Of a DNA stretch of 64,000 nt, positions 1 through 8,474 are shown piece by piece; the stretch's first letter is position 1, and every line of letters starts with the position of its first letter. The stretch is from Chelativorans alearensis. GTDB taxonomy: Bacteria; Pseudomonadota; Alphaproteobacteria; Rhizobiales; Rhizobiaceae. Below the pieces are notes generated by a model that was given only the letters and a program-made list of their open reading frames with translations, made no database searches and was not told the origin of the DNA. Both the position numbers and the translations under genes were made by a program. The DNA lies in assembly GCF_010993735.1 (NCBI RefSeq), contig NZ_WQNI01000003.1, forward strand, positions 186,001 to 250,000. The letters are read 5' to 3'.

Positions 1-225
1 CTATTTCATTTCGTCGCGATGGATGGCGATGAAGTTGCGGAGGCTTTCGACGCCGAATTCGGTGAAGGCCATGATGCCGTCTTCCTGTTCGACGCTGTAG
101 ACCCAGATCAAGCCGTCCTCCGGCTCCATTTCGGCCGCGATATCGGCGAGCCAGTCCTCGTCTTCCCCGAGTTCCCGGGCGACGAGCGCGATGGTCTGCA
201 CCGAATGGATCTTGTTGATGTGCAC
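1..225 (-). CDS. Small acidic conserved protein next to IS66 transposase
   Basis: A 74-residue acidic protein starting at a GTG (complement 223-225) and ending at TAG on the first three bases. It begins VHINKIHSV and contains ELGEDEDWL, EPEDGLIWVY and a FTEFGVESL segment. I recall small proteins of this type in rhizobial and sphingomonad genomes, often beside IS66 elements, but I know no function. It follows directly after the broken TnpC on the same strand and could be an IS passenger. A longer frame runs into it from TnpC, but that reading is a frameshift product. Nothing membrane-like or DNA-binding is visible. Confidence 0.5.
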   Translation of the reverse strand: MHINKIHSVQTIALVARELGEDEDWLADIAAEMEPEDGLIWVYSVEQEDGIMAFTEFGVESLRNFIAIHRDEMK

Positions 226-227
226 CG

Positions 228-1752
228 TCAGGCCACGATTGCAGCGGGCCTGGGTCGCCAGTTCCAGGGCAGTAGCTCGTCGAGGCTGTGGGCGGGATGC
301 CCGGCAATGCGTGCAAGCACATCGGCAAGCCAGGCCTGCGGATCGACATCGCTTGGCGGAACCGATGAGGGAATAGATGATGGCAGCGCGCTGGCCGCCG
401 CGATCCGACCCGCAGAACAGCCATGCCTTTCGGCCAAGCGGGACACAGCGCAGGGCCCGTTCCGCCGCATTGTTCGTGATACAGACCCTGCCATCGTCGA
501 GGAAGCGGGAGAAGGCTGGCCAACGGCGCAGCATGTAGTTGATGGCCTTGGCCAGATCGTGGTTGCGCGAGAGGCTGGAAAGCTGCGCGATCAGCCAGTC
601 GTGAAGCGCCTCCATCAGGGCCGCGCTGCGCTCCTGGCGGATGGAATGGCGCGCCTCGGCGCTCAGCCCGTTGATCTCGCGCTCGATGTCGAACAGGGCG
701 TCGAGGCGCTGCACCGCTTCCAAGGCGATCGGATAGATCGTCCCTGACCGCTCGCCGCGGCTCTTCCTGCGTGCTGCTGCCTCGATATCGGCGAGCTCAA
801 AAAACTTGCGGCGCGCATGAGCAAAACAACCTGCTTCGAGCACAGGCGCTGGGCGACGGCCGGCGGCGTAGAGCTCGCCGTAGCCGCCATAGGCGTCGGC
901 CTGCAGGATTCCGGCCAGCTATCGAGATGGGCTCGCGGATGTTCACCGCGCCGGTCGCGCGAATAGTGGAACAGCGCGGCGGGCGGATCGGCACCACCGA
1001 ATGGCCGATCGTCGCGGACATAGACCCACAGCCTGCCGGTGTCGGTCTTGCCCTTGGCGAGGACCGGCACTGTCGTGTCGTCGCTGTGCAATCGCTCGCC
1101 GGCAAGAACATGGGCCTCGATCCGGCGATAGAGGGGCATGAGTGCGAAAGTGGCCGCGCCAACCTGGTCTGCGAGCGTCGACAGGCTCAGCGGTACGCCC
1201 TCGCGCGCGAAGCGCTCGGCCTGGCGGTTCAGTGGCTGGTGTTGGCCGTACTTGTCGAACAGCAGCATGGCGAGAAAGCCGGGACCTGCCCAGCCACGCG
1301 GCACGACATGGAACGGTGCTGGCGGCTGTGTGATCTTCTCGCAGTCCCTGCACGAGAACCTCTCGCGCACGGCCTGAATGACCTTCCACCGGCGCGGGAT
1401 CACCTCCACCGTCTCGGTGATGTCCTCGCCGAGCTTCGACAGCCGCGTTCCGCCGCAGGCCGGGCAAGAACAGGGCGCGGGCATGACAATGCGCTCGCGC
1501 GGCAGATGCTCGGGAAACGGCTTCTTTGACGGGCGTCTGCGCTCGAAGGCGCTGACGTTGGTCGTCCCGGCGCTCGCCACTGGGGCCGTACTGCTCGCGC
1601 CTGAGCTTGGCGATCTGGAGTTTGAGGTGCGCGATTATGGCATCCGTTGCCGATGCACGGGCCTGCGCGGCAGCGAGATCGGCGCCCATCGAAACCACCA
1701 GCGCCTTGAGCGCTTTGACGTCGTCCGGGAGAGGCGAACCGGCAGCTTCCAT
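228..1752 (-). pseudogene. tnpC: IS66 family transposase (TnpC), frameshifted
   Basis: All parts of an IS66 TnpC are present but spread over three reading frames. The N-terminal leucine-zipper part (MEAAGSPLPDDVKALKALV, with QYGPSGER) starts at 1752. The zinc-finger and central part (CSCPACGGTRLSKLGED, then LFDKYGQHQPLNRQAERF and HSDDTTVPVLAKGKT) lies in a second frame near 960-1570. The catalytic C-terminal part (CFAHARRKFFELAD, ITNNAAERALR, GRKAWLFCGSDRGG) lies in a third frame near 350-850. The terminal VDPQAWLADVLARIAGHP...LLPWNW piece returns in another frame near 228-370. At least three frameshifts are needed, so the transposase is not functional as read. Confidence 0.88.
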
Positions 1753-1823
1753 GGCCGAAGTGAGTCAGCACCCGCCCCCCTTTGCAACTGGAAAATGCTG
1801 CTTTGGCGGAGGAAATCCGCGTC

Positions 1824-2010
1824 CTATCCCGCCCTTGCCGGACGCCAGGAATATTGCGGGTTGCGCCAGTCGATTCCATCGAGCAAACACGCAAACTGGG
1901 CGCTCGTCAGCGAGACCGTGCCGTCCTTCGCCTGAGGCCAGATGAAGCGACCCTTCTCAAGCCGCTTGGCGTAGAGCGACATACCGATCCCGTCATGCCG
2001 CATCCGATCT
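1824..2010 (-). pseudogene. tnpB: IS66 TnpB (Orf2), C-terminal fragment
   Basis: The last ~60 residues of IS66 TnpB are recognisable: HDGIGMSLYAKRLEKGR, then FIWPQ, LTSAQFACLLDGIDWR and the terminal WRP. It sits just upstream of TnpC on the same strand, as in an IS66 tnpA-tnpB-tnpC operon. The N-terminal half of TnpB and all of TnpA are missing. The reading frame continues upstream into an unrelated IS630-type transposase, so the open frame at 1824-2510 is a chimera, not a gene. Confidence 0.75.
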
Positions 2011-2039
2011 GATTGTGCGAAGAAACCTGCGGTTTGGAC

Positions 2040-2465
2040 GGAGGTACCTGGAGGGAAAAGGACGCAAATGGGCGTCCCTTCGGACGTCGGGGCGCTGCTG
2101 CTCGTCGGCGTGCGCCGTCTTTTTTTGAACGTAATGCCGCGCCGGTCGAGGAACAGCCAGACCGTCGACGGCGCAGCCTGCACGTTCTGCTCGGCAGCCA
2201 AGCATTCACCGATCTCGGCAAGCGTGATATCCGGCACCTCCTCGATGAGGCCGAGAATGAAGGCCTCATGCGCGTCGAGCTTCGAACGCGATGGCTGGCC
2301 CTGCTTGCGCGCTTGTGTCTCGCCGGTCTCGCGATAGCGGCGATACCAACTCCCGGCTGTCGAAATCCCGATCCAGAAACTCCGCGCCGCCTCCCGTGTC
2401 GAAATCCCATCTTCAATGGCCGCAATAACGCGCCCGCGAAGGTCAGCGCTCAAGCTCCTCGTCAT
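2040..2465 (-). pseudogene. IS630 family transposase, N-terminal half (truncated)
   Basis: Starts MTRSLSADLRGRVIAAIEDG at an ATG preceded by GAGGAG. It carries the helix-turn-helix of IS630-type transposases (ISTREAARSF, then STAGSWYRRYRETGE) and the linker with SRSKLDAHEAFILGLIEE, PDITLAEIGE and STVWLFLDRRGITFKK. After that motif the frame slips; the expected KKTAHADEQQRPDV continues in another frame for a short stretch. The DDE catalytic domain is absent. The remnant has replaced the front of the IS66 tnpB gene. Confidence 0.75.
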
Positions 2466-2753
2466 CATCATCTCCTCGCAAATCATCACGAGGAGAAATG
2501 AATCAGACAAAACCTATCGCGTGAATCTGGAGGCTTCTGTGAGGTCCGCGGGCACGGCGGAGCGGCCGGGCTGGTTGTCGGACCTCATTGCAAGCCGGAT
2601 TGAAATCCCAAAACCGACTCCGCATCATCGAAGATGCTCTAGTGTCTGGCATCTGGTTTGTGTGCTACCAAGTCTAGAACAAGTGGTCTAGTAGCGCCTG
2701 ACCTTCTTTCCGCGTAACAGAACGACAGCCGCCAAGTATACGGAGCACCTCGA

Positions 2754-4037
2754 ATGCTGCAATCTCTGGAAACGCTCCAACAATTGCTGATCGCGATCCC
2801 ATATCCGATCTTCGTCAAGGATCAGGCGCATCGGTGGGTTTTGGTCAATCAGGCATTTTGCGACTTGATGGGTCACACGCGCGAAGAACTGCTGTACAAG
2901 TCCGACTATGATTTTTTGCCCGCCGCCCAGGCCGATGTATTCTGGTCTGTTGACGATCATGTTTTCAGTACCGGTGAGCCGAACGAAAACGAGGAAGTCA
3001 TAACGGATGCATCCGGCGCCGTGCGGGTCATCACTACACGCAAATGTCGCATCGAGCTGCCCACGAGGGACGGCGTTCGGCCGTTCATCTTCGCCATCTT
3101 CTCTGACGTGACGCGGTATCGGGAGGCGGAGGCTCGCGCGCGTTACCACGCTCACCATGATGTGCTCACTGGCCTCGCCAACCGGACGCAACTGGAAGAG
3201 CCTCTTCTGAAGACAGTCATTGATGCTCCTGCGAATGCACATCCGCGGCAGGAGAATGCAGCAGTTTCGACAGATAGTCTGGTCAGCGCCTTGGCGGCGG
3301 CTATTCGTGACAGCCAGATTTCGCTCGCCTATCAGCCCATCGTTTCAACAGCGGACGGCAGTACGCGCGCCTATGAAGCGCTCGCACGTTGGCATCACCC
3401 TGAGTTCGGGGCGATTTCGCCGAACGTCTTCGTCACTCTCGCAGAAGCGCAGGGGCTTATGCCGGCACTCGGGCGACTCGTACTGCAGAAAGCCTGTCTC
3501 GCCGCGGCGCGGTGGTCACCAGATCTCGAAGTGCGTGTCAACGTCTCACCGGTTCAGTTTGAGCATGACGATGTGGTGGGGGTGGTCAAAGCTGCTCTTG
3601 CTGAAAGCGGTTTGGCCGCAGGGCGCCTGGAAATTGAAGTGACCGAATCCGTGACCCTCAGCGAAAGTTCCAAGGTTCTGCAGGCATTCGAAGGGCTGAA
3701 AGCGCTTGGCGTCAGCTTGGCGCTCGATGATTTCGGCTCTGGCTGGGCCTCATTGGACGCGTTGCGCCGTTTTCCCTTCGACCGCCTGAAGATCGATCGC
3801 AGCTTCGTGGCAAATATGGAGTCCGATCCGCGATCGGCAGCCATCGTCCGAACAGTGCTGGGCCTAAGTAGGGCCTTGAATCTATCTGTAACGGCGGAGG
3901 GTGTCGAGCACCACACGCAGTTCGTTGCACTCAAGAACATGGGTTGTAAAGAGGTGCAGGGTCATCTGTTGGGTAGACCTGGCGAAGTTTTCGAGCAGGC
4001 TCGGTACGGGGAACTGAAGCTGGTGAAAGCGAGCTAG
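2754..4037 (+). CDS. PAS-EAL cyclic-di-GMP phosphodiesterase with vestigial GGDEF
   Basis: A 427-residue cytoplasmic protein predicted to hydrolyse c-di-GMP. Residues ~8-125 form a PAS sensor (PIFVKDQAHRWVLVNQAFC, then a DYDFLP segment). Residues ~133-150 are only the opening of a GGDEF domain (HDVLTGLANRTQLEE); the rest, including the GGDEF motif, is absent. From ~172 an EAL domain follows with its key residues: EAL at 208, VNVSPVQF, EVTES, LDDFGSGWASLD, LKIDRSFV, AEGVE and VQGHLLGRP. The EAL domain looks catalytically competent. It has no close partner gene, and IS remnants lie on both sides. No transmembrane segment is seen, so the PAS domain probably senses a cytoplasmic signal or redox state. 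Confidence 0.88.
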   Translation: MLQSLETLQQLLIAIPYPIFVKDQAHRWVLVNQAFCDLMGHTREELLYKSDYDFLPAAQADVFWSVDDHVFSTGEPNENEEVITDASGAVRVITTRKCRIELPTRDGVRPFIFAIFSDVTRYREAEARARYHAHHDVLTGLANRTQLEEPLLKTVIDAPANAHPRQENAAVSTDSLVSALAAAIRDSQISLAYQPIVSTADGSTRAYEALARWHHPEFGAISPNVFVTLAEAQGLMPALGRLVLQKACLAAARWSPDLEVRVNVSPVQFEHDDVVGVVKAALAESGLAAGRLEIEVTESVTLSESSKVLQAFEGLKALGVSLALDDFGSGWASLDALRRFPFDRLKIDRSFVANMESDPRSAAIVRTVLGLSRALNLSVTAEGVEHHTQFVALKNMGCKEVQGHLLGRPGEVFEQARYGELKLVKAS

Positions 4038-4318
4038 CGCGGGCCGGAAAAGCCGCTCTATGAGGGCGATAATGAGGAAGCTGACAGCTCTGCCAGGGGA
4101 TTGGAAAGCGCTTACAATTGTTCCCGATCTCGTTTGCGGTCCCCATCCCCTCGAAATCGAAGAAGACTGGCATCGTGCAATTGAGCCAAGCAGATGGGAA
4201 GCACCCTCCGGGTGGCGCGCAACGAACAGGCCCTTCCATGATGTGGGACTGAGAAGCCAGTGTCCTCGGAGAAACCGGTGGCGCGTCTTGCCAGATGGCT
4301 TGCCGCTGATGATGGCTT

Positions 4319-4550
4319 CGCCTTTTCCTGCGCGGTATCGAGCACGCCCTGGGCGATCTCGATGTCTTCCAGCGGCAGGTTGAACTGCTCGGGGCTGAGC
4401 TTCTCCGACCTGGAGCCGAACTTCTCACGAGATCGCTGATGATACTCTCCAGCCGGCGGCACGCTTCCTCGACTGGGTCAATGCCACCTGTGCCTTTGCC
4501 AGAAGGGCCTTCAGCTTTGCATTCTCTTCAGACAGGGCGGCGACGTTCAT
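4319..4550 (-). pseudogene. IS66 TnpC N-terminal remnant (second copy)
   Basis: A short leftover of another IS66 transposase. It begins MNVAALSEENAKLKALLAKA at an ATG at 4550 (the leucine-zipper region), breaks, and continues in a shifted frame with REKFGSRSEKLSPEQFNLPL and EDIEIAQGVLDTAQEKA, typical of the IS66 N-terminal region. Nothing of the zinc finger or DDE core follows. Its sequence differs from the TnpC at 228-1752, so it is an independent insertion. Confidence 0.65.
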
Positions 4551-4625
4551 GTCCGGTACAAGCAAGGATCGACCGTCCCTGCCACCGGGAAGGGCAGCCC
4601 ACGTTACTGCGTCGCAGCCATCAGG

Positions 4626-5385
4626 TCAACTGCGGTCGTCATCAAGGTCGGTATCGGTCAATGGGAGCGTTAGATCTTCCATGGGGCCGTTCCGCCCGAT
4701 GCGAGCCTGCAGTGCCCCTAGATGTTTGCTAAGTGCGCCTTTCTTGGCTGCATTTGTCGGAGGTTTTATATCGGAGAAACCCTGCACCATGAGATATTCC
4801 ACAGGAGCATCGGTAGGCATTTTCTCATGTACGGGCCCATCCTGCACGGGACAGGACAAAGCGCCTCGAAGCGTCATTACGTAGCTTGCTGTTTTGAGAA
4901 AGCCGTGCAGAAATCCTGGAGCGGCCTGTTGGCCACTATGGATCGTCACGAATGCAGCATCGTCGGCTGTGGTGTTGGCCAAGTAGCAACGCCAGTGCTC
5001 GTGGGCAATGAGGTCGGCGAACCTAACGCCAGCGTAAATACGGCGAAAGCGGTCGGGGTCGATCCGAACGAGGGTTCGCGTGATGTCGTTTCCGTCGGCT
5101 ACGAGGGTAAGCACTCGTTCGACGGGCGAGAGCGTATAGGTCCAGAACGCGCTGCCGCTAATGCCGAACTTGCGGAACGGACTGTTTGCCTTATCCGGCT
5201 CCGGCGCTCAGGGGAGCGTCTCCGTCCACTCGATCGACAATCGCGAATCGATTGCCCGACAGCATGACACGTGCGCGGGCCATGATTGGTGCGTCACTGC
5301 AATAGCGTCCAGTTTCGGCGCAGAATTCCGCACGAGGATTAGCGAACGTGATGGCGCGATTTTTCACGGCTCCATCCGGGGTCAC
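4626..5385 (-). pseudogene. Unrecognised protein, two frames (probable frameshift)
   Basis: Two abutting open frames read as one protein if a single frameshift near 5190 is allowed. The first (start GTG at 5385) contains ITFANPRAEFCAETGRYC and VMLSGNRFAIVDRVDGD. The second (open from ~5205 to 4626) contains ANSPFRKFGISGSAFWTYTL, FRRIYAGVRFADLI and EYLMVQGFSDIKPPTN. I do not recognise the family. No signal peptide or transmembrane helix is visible. The surroundings are all gene debris (purC stub, IS66 remnant), which favours a decayed gene. Alternatively the 162-residue second part alone could be a short real gene starting at a GTG at 5114. Confidence 0.3.
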
Positions 5386-5413
5386 AATGAGCAGTTCCTC
5401 TACATTCAGGTCG

Positions 5414-5506
5414 TTAATTTACTTCCGGCAAGTCGTAGTTTTCGCGTACCTTGCCCTTGTAGTGGTTGGGAAGCTCGGGAATGAAAGCGTCGGAAAGAAC
5501 ACGCAT
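5414..5506 (-). pseudogene. purC: purC 5' stub (SAICAR synthase, first ~27 codons)
   Basis: From an ATG at 5504-5506 the minus strand encodes MRVLSDAFIPELPNHYKGKV, then RENYDLPE, VN and TAA at 5414. This matches the N-terminus of a rhizobial-type phosphoribosylaminoimidazole-succinocarboxamide synthase, where a glycine-rich ATP-binding KGKVRENYDLPDG segment is followed by RRI and a SDRLSAFD motif. Everything after DLPE is missing, so this is a gene-end scar left by a deletion or insertion. The assignment rests on recall of the family N-terminus. Confidence 0.6.
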
Positions 5507-5568
5507 ATGATTTTCTGCCTGCCGGAGATCGGGTGATGCTACCGCATAGGCCTTCGACCCTGACCACA

Positions 5569-6060
5569 TCAATTCGGGTCTGGCTTGCGTAGGTCATTTC
5601 CCAATGAAGGGCAGAAAAAGGGTCGAACCTTGCCGTTTGTGCCGTCCTTCGGGAACGGCGTAAAAGCGGGACAATCTTGCCCTTCACCTCGCTTGCGCGA
5701 ATGCCTGCTATCGCTCGGCGGTTTTTCCGGGACACAAGAGGGGATCAGATGGCGCTGTGGCGCGATCCGGCATAAGCGGACGGGCTTGGTCGGTGCGCGT
5801 GCGATGATACCTTTTGCTTCCAGATCAAGCTGAACCGCTTTCAGCCACCACCCGGCGGTCTGGCCTTCCGGATACAGTGCTTCGGGCAATTGGGATAGCA
5901 GAGCCGATTTGGCCTCCGCGACAGTCGAACCTGGCTCTTCGTCCGGCAGGACTGACAGCAGCGCCACCCGCATGGCTTCGTATTTCGCGCGCTCAACACG
6001 TTCGGTCTTTCCCGGCTTGTTGATGTTCTCGATTTCGATCTTGTCGTCAGTCGCGGACAT
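5569..6060 (-). CDS. DUF6958 family protein with C-terminal extension
   Basis: A 163-residue soluble protein. Residues ~5-98 match the small DUF6958 family: KIEIENINKPGKTERV, KYEAMRVALLSVLP, AGWWLKAVQLDLEAKGII and TKPVRL. Family members as I know them end shortly after this last motif. Here ~60 further residues follow (rich in P, S, R and K, reading RHLIPSCVPEKPPSDSRHSR and onward), most likely readthrough into former intergenic DNA after loss of the original stop. It overlaps the upstream GFA gene by 14 bases and so is translationally coupled to it. Its function is unknown; the context suggests a TetR-controlled accessory role. Confidence 0.7.
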   Translation of the reverse strand: MSATDDKIEIENINKPGKTERVERAKYEAMRVALLSVLPDEEPGSTVAEAKSALLSQLPEALYPEGQTAGWWLKAVQLDLEAKGIIARAPTKPVRLCRIAPQRHLIPSCVPEKPPSDSRHSRKRGEGQDCPAFTPFPKDGTNGKVRPFFCPSLGNDLRKPDPN

Positions 6061-6592
6061 CTAGCACCCCCTCGACATAGTCGATTTTCGGTCGGCGAAA
6101 GCCCATCGCGGCCCAGGCACCGACCAGCCGGACGAAGAATCCCACCGAATGCGTCTTGTGGTTGGGAACGTCACCCGGCAGCGCGGATGGATCGTCAAGA
6201 TCGGCTGTCATCGTCCGCATCTGCAGCGGCGGAAGGGAGCCCTCGGGCCAGAGAGAGCCGTAAAGATCGACCCAGTGGCCCTCGGTGAAGTCGAGGAACA
6301 TTGGCGTATTGCAGCAGACCGCGATCACTCGGCGGGTCTTGGTCTTTTCCGTCAGGCGGTATTCCCGCAGGTTGGCGGCGCCCTTGACGCACCGGACGCG
6401 GTCCTTGCGGTACATCTGCATCCGCGTGCCGCCCGTCGCCTCCCTTAGCTGCGGCGCGCCCGGAAGCGCCTCCAGCACACCCGCCGCAGTCCGGCACGAT
6501 GTGCACAGGCATTCAGTGCTCATGATGGGTGGGCTCTCGGCCACCATCTCGACAGCGCGGCAGGTGCAGGACAACTTGATGGTCTCGGTCAC
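6047..6592 (-). CDS. GFA/CENP-V-type zinc-binding protein
   Basis: A 181-residue protein of the glutathione-dependent formaldehyde-activating (GFA) fold. It shows the cysteine pattern of that zinc-binding family: CTC near residue 9-11, CLCTSC near 29-34, and a CC pair in AVCCNTPMF near 92-93. A longer C-terminal part (THSVGFFVRLVGAWAAMGFR) is not part of the core fold. Members bind zinc, but true glutathione/formaldehyde chemistry is established for few of them, so the substrate is open. It is the middle gene of an overlapping operon: 4 bases with the TetR gene upstream and 14 bases with the DUF6958 gene downstream. Confidence 0.8.
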   Translation of the reverse strand: MTETIKLSCTCRAVEMVAESPPIMSTECLCTSCRTAAGVLEALPGAPQLREATGGTRMQMYRKDRVRCVKGAANLREYRLTEKTKTRRVIAVCCNTPMFLDFTEGHWVDLYGSLWPEGSLPPLQMRTMTADLDDPSALPGDVPNHKTHSVGFFVRLVGAWAAMGFRRPKIDYVEGVLDVRD

Positions 6593-7224
6593 TGTGCAGC
6601 CTCCTTGGGCAAATTGAACAGGCCGCGGATGTACCGATCCAGGTGGTCGAGACTTTCGCGAGCAAGATCAGGGTTGTTACCGGCCTTGGCCAATACGAAT
6701 CCTCCTTGGATGACGGCCTGCGTATGGCGAGCGAGGCTTTCCGGCGTCCAGTCGCCCCGAATTCCGCGAGCCCGCACGGCCCCCTCGATATCCGCCTCGA
6801 GCGTTGCCGCATGCCCGAAAATGCTTTTACCGCAGGCCTCGCGAATATCGGTCGAGGTGGCATAGACCTCCTGCGCCATGGTTCCGACCAAGCAGGTGAA
6901 TTCGGCGAGCTCGCCAACGATGATCGCCTTGCGGAAGGCCACATATGCCAGCACGCGGTCCAGTGGATCATCGGGCAGGTGGTAGGGTGCCGCCTCGAAA
7001 AACGCTGCGGTCGTATCAGCCCAGAATTCAGCTACTGCGACACCCAGGGCTTCCTTCGAGCCGAAATGATGAAAGAAGGCGCCTTTTGTCACCTCGGCCT
7101 GCTTGCACAGATCGTCAACGGTGGTGGCGGCAAATCCCTTTGCACGGATGATATCCCGGGCCGCCTCAAGAAGGCGGGTGCGGGCATCGCCGCGTTCTGG
7201 GGAGAGTTTGGACAGTCTTGGCAC
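6589..7224 (-). CDS. TetR/AcrR family transcriptional regulator
   Basis: A 211-residue repressor. Residues ~12-60 form the TetR helix-turn-helix (ARTRLLEAARDIIRAKGF, TTVDDLCKQAEVTKGAFFHH, FGSKEAL). The rest is the helical ligand-binding domain. The start is a GTG at 7224, the first in-frame start after the palindrome. It is the first gene of an operon with the GFA and DUF6958 genes. The 24-bp palindrome at 7231-7254, only 7 bases upstream of the start, is the obvious autoregulatory operator. The inducer is unknown; small electrophiles would suit a GFA protein, but this is inference. Confidence 0.9.
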   Translation of the reverse strand: MPRLSKLSPERGDARTRLLEAARDIIRAKGFAATTVDDLCKQAEVTKGAFFHHFGSKEALGVAVAEFWADTTAAFFEAAPYHLPDDPLDRVLAYVAFRKAIIVGELAEFTCLVGTMAQEVYATSTDIREACGKSIFGHAATLEADIEGAVRARGIRGDWTPESLARHTQAVIQGGFVLAKAGNNPDLARESLDHLDRYIRGLFNLPKEAAQ

Positions 7225-7230
7225 GAGAAG

Positions 7231-7254
7231 TACATACTATACAGTCGGTATGTA
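7231..7254. promoter_or_regulatory. Palindromic operator of the TetR operon
   Basis: TACATAC and GTATGTA form inverted arms around a 10-base centre (24 bp in all). The size and spacing are typical of TetR-family operators. It lies immediately upstream of the GTG of the TetR gene, where binding would block its transcription. Confidence 0.7.
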
Positions 7255-7465
7255 ATACAATCCCCGTTCTTTCGATGGACTCAGACCTGCCATTGCCGCG
7301 CTCGTCGTGGGCGGCCGCAACGCATCGATTCTTCGCGTCCACGGCCGTCGGGGAAGAGTGAAACGTGCGCGTTGACGCCCCTCAGGCTGAGCGGTCAAGA
7401 AGGGATTTCCGGACGGCGACTGCAAGGCGATGAGGCATGCATCCCATCAAACGGAGTGAGATCGA

Positions 7466-8380
7466 TCACTCGATCCCTGGCATGCCTGCTATCTGCTCAG
7501 CGAGGAATTGAACCAGCAGCCTGACTCGGGAAATGCCCGTGCGCTCGGGGACGATCAGCATGCTCAGCGGCACGGAGGGCAGCGAATAGCCGGGCAGCAC
7601 CGCTTCGAGCCGGCCTTCGCCCAGGAGATCATCGACCAGCCAGCGATGCGCTGGTGCAATGCCGCGTCCGGCGGCAAGAGCCTCCCGTGCGGCGAGCCCG
7701 TGATCGACACGGAAACGCCCGCCGAAAGCCACCGCGTGACGTTTTCCGTCGGGCCCTTGCAGGACAAGCGTGTCGCTTCCCGCAACGTTCGTCATCCGGA
7801 TGCCCTCATGGCCGGAGAGGTCCTGAGGGACGGTCGGCCTGCCGCGCGCAGCGAGATAGCCCGGCGTAGCCACCAGCAGGCGCTGCGACTGGCCCAGTGG
7901 CCTGAACTTCATGGAACTGTCAGTGAGCGGGCCGAGGCGCAGCGCGATATCCACGCCCTCCCGGACGAGATCGATGCGTTCGTCGGTCAGGCTAAGATCG
8001 ACCCCGATGTCGGGATAGCGGTCCTGAAAGGCAAAGACCAACCGGCTGACGTGCAGGACCCCGAAAGCCGCCGTGCAGGAGACCCGGATCGTGCCGGAAG
8101 GCGCTCCGCGTGCACCCCGCGCTTCATTGCCGGCCTGTTCCACAAGGCGCAAGATCTGAATGCAGGTGGCGTAGTAGCGGCTGCCTTCCTCGGTCAGCGC
8201 GACGCGCCGGGTGGTCCTTGAGAGCAAAGGAACCCCCACTGCCTCCTCCAACTCCCGCAGATGTCGGGAGACTGTCGACTGTCCGATCCCGAGTTCGCGC
8301 CCCACCGCGGACAGGCTTCCGCGATCGGCGATACGGACGAAGGTGCGCATGCGCTCAAGCGTAACGTGCGATATATCCAT
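7466..8380 (-). CDS. LysR family transcriptional regulator
   Basis: A 304-residue regulator. Residues ~7-66 are the LysR winged helix (MRTFVRIADRGSLSAVGREL, QSTVSRHLRELEEAVGVPLL, TRRVALTEEG). The remainder is the periplasmic-binding-protein-like effector domain (SGTIRVSCTAAFGVLHVSRL, DIALRLGPLTDSSMKFRPLG). It belongs to the group of LysR proteins that often control neighbouring oxidoreductases. It is divergent from the quinone-reductase-like gene at 8475 across 94 bp, the usual arrangement for LysR control of the neighbour. Confidence 0.92.
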   Translation of the reverse strand: MDISHVTLERMRTFVRIADRGSLSAVGRELGIGQSTVSRHLRELEEAVGVPLLSRTTRRVALTEEGSRYYATCIQILRLVEQAGNEARGARGAPSGTIRVSCTAAFGVLHVSRLVFAFQDRYPDIGVDLSLTDERIDLVREGVDIALRLGPLTDSSMKFRPLGQSQRLLVATPGYLAARGRPTVPQDLSGHEGIRMTNVAGSDTLVLQGPDGKRHAVAFGGRFRVDHGLAAREALAAGRGIAPAHRWLVDDLLGEGRLEAVLPGYSLPSVPLSMLIVPERTGISRVRLLVQFLAEQIAGMPGIE

Positions 8381-8386
8381 TTTTCG

Positions 8387-8400
8387 GCATAGTTTTATGC
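8387..8400. promoter_or_regulatory. Inverted repeat between LysR gene and its divergent target
   Basis: GCATA and TATGC form a short dyad with a 4-base centre, just outside the LysR start codon and 75 bp upstream of the flavoprotein gene. It may be part of a LysR binding site. The dyad is visible, but the role is inferred from position only. Confidence 0.35.
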
Positions 8401-8474
8401 ATTATCTACATCTACTGGATGATGTCAGGCTTGGCTAGCTTAAGGATCAGTCTCCAACCGAGGACCGCTGACCC

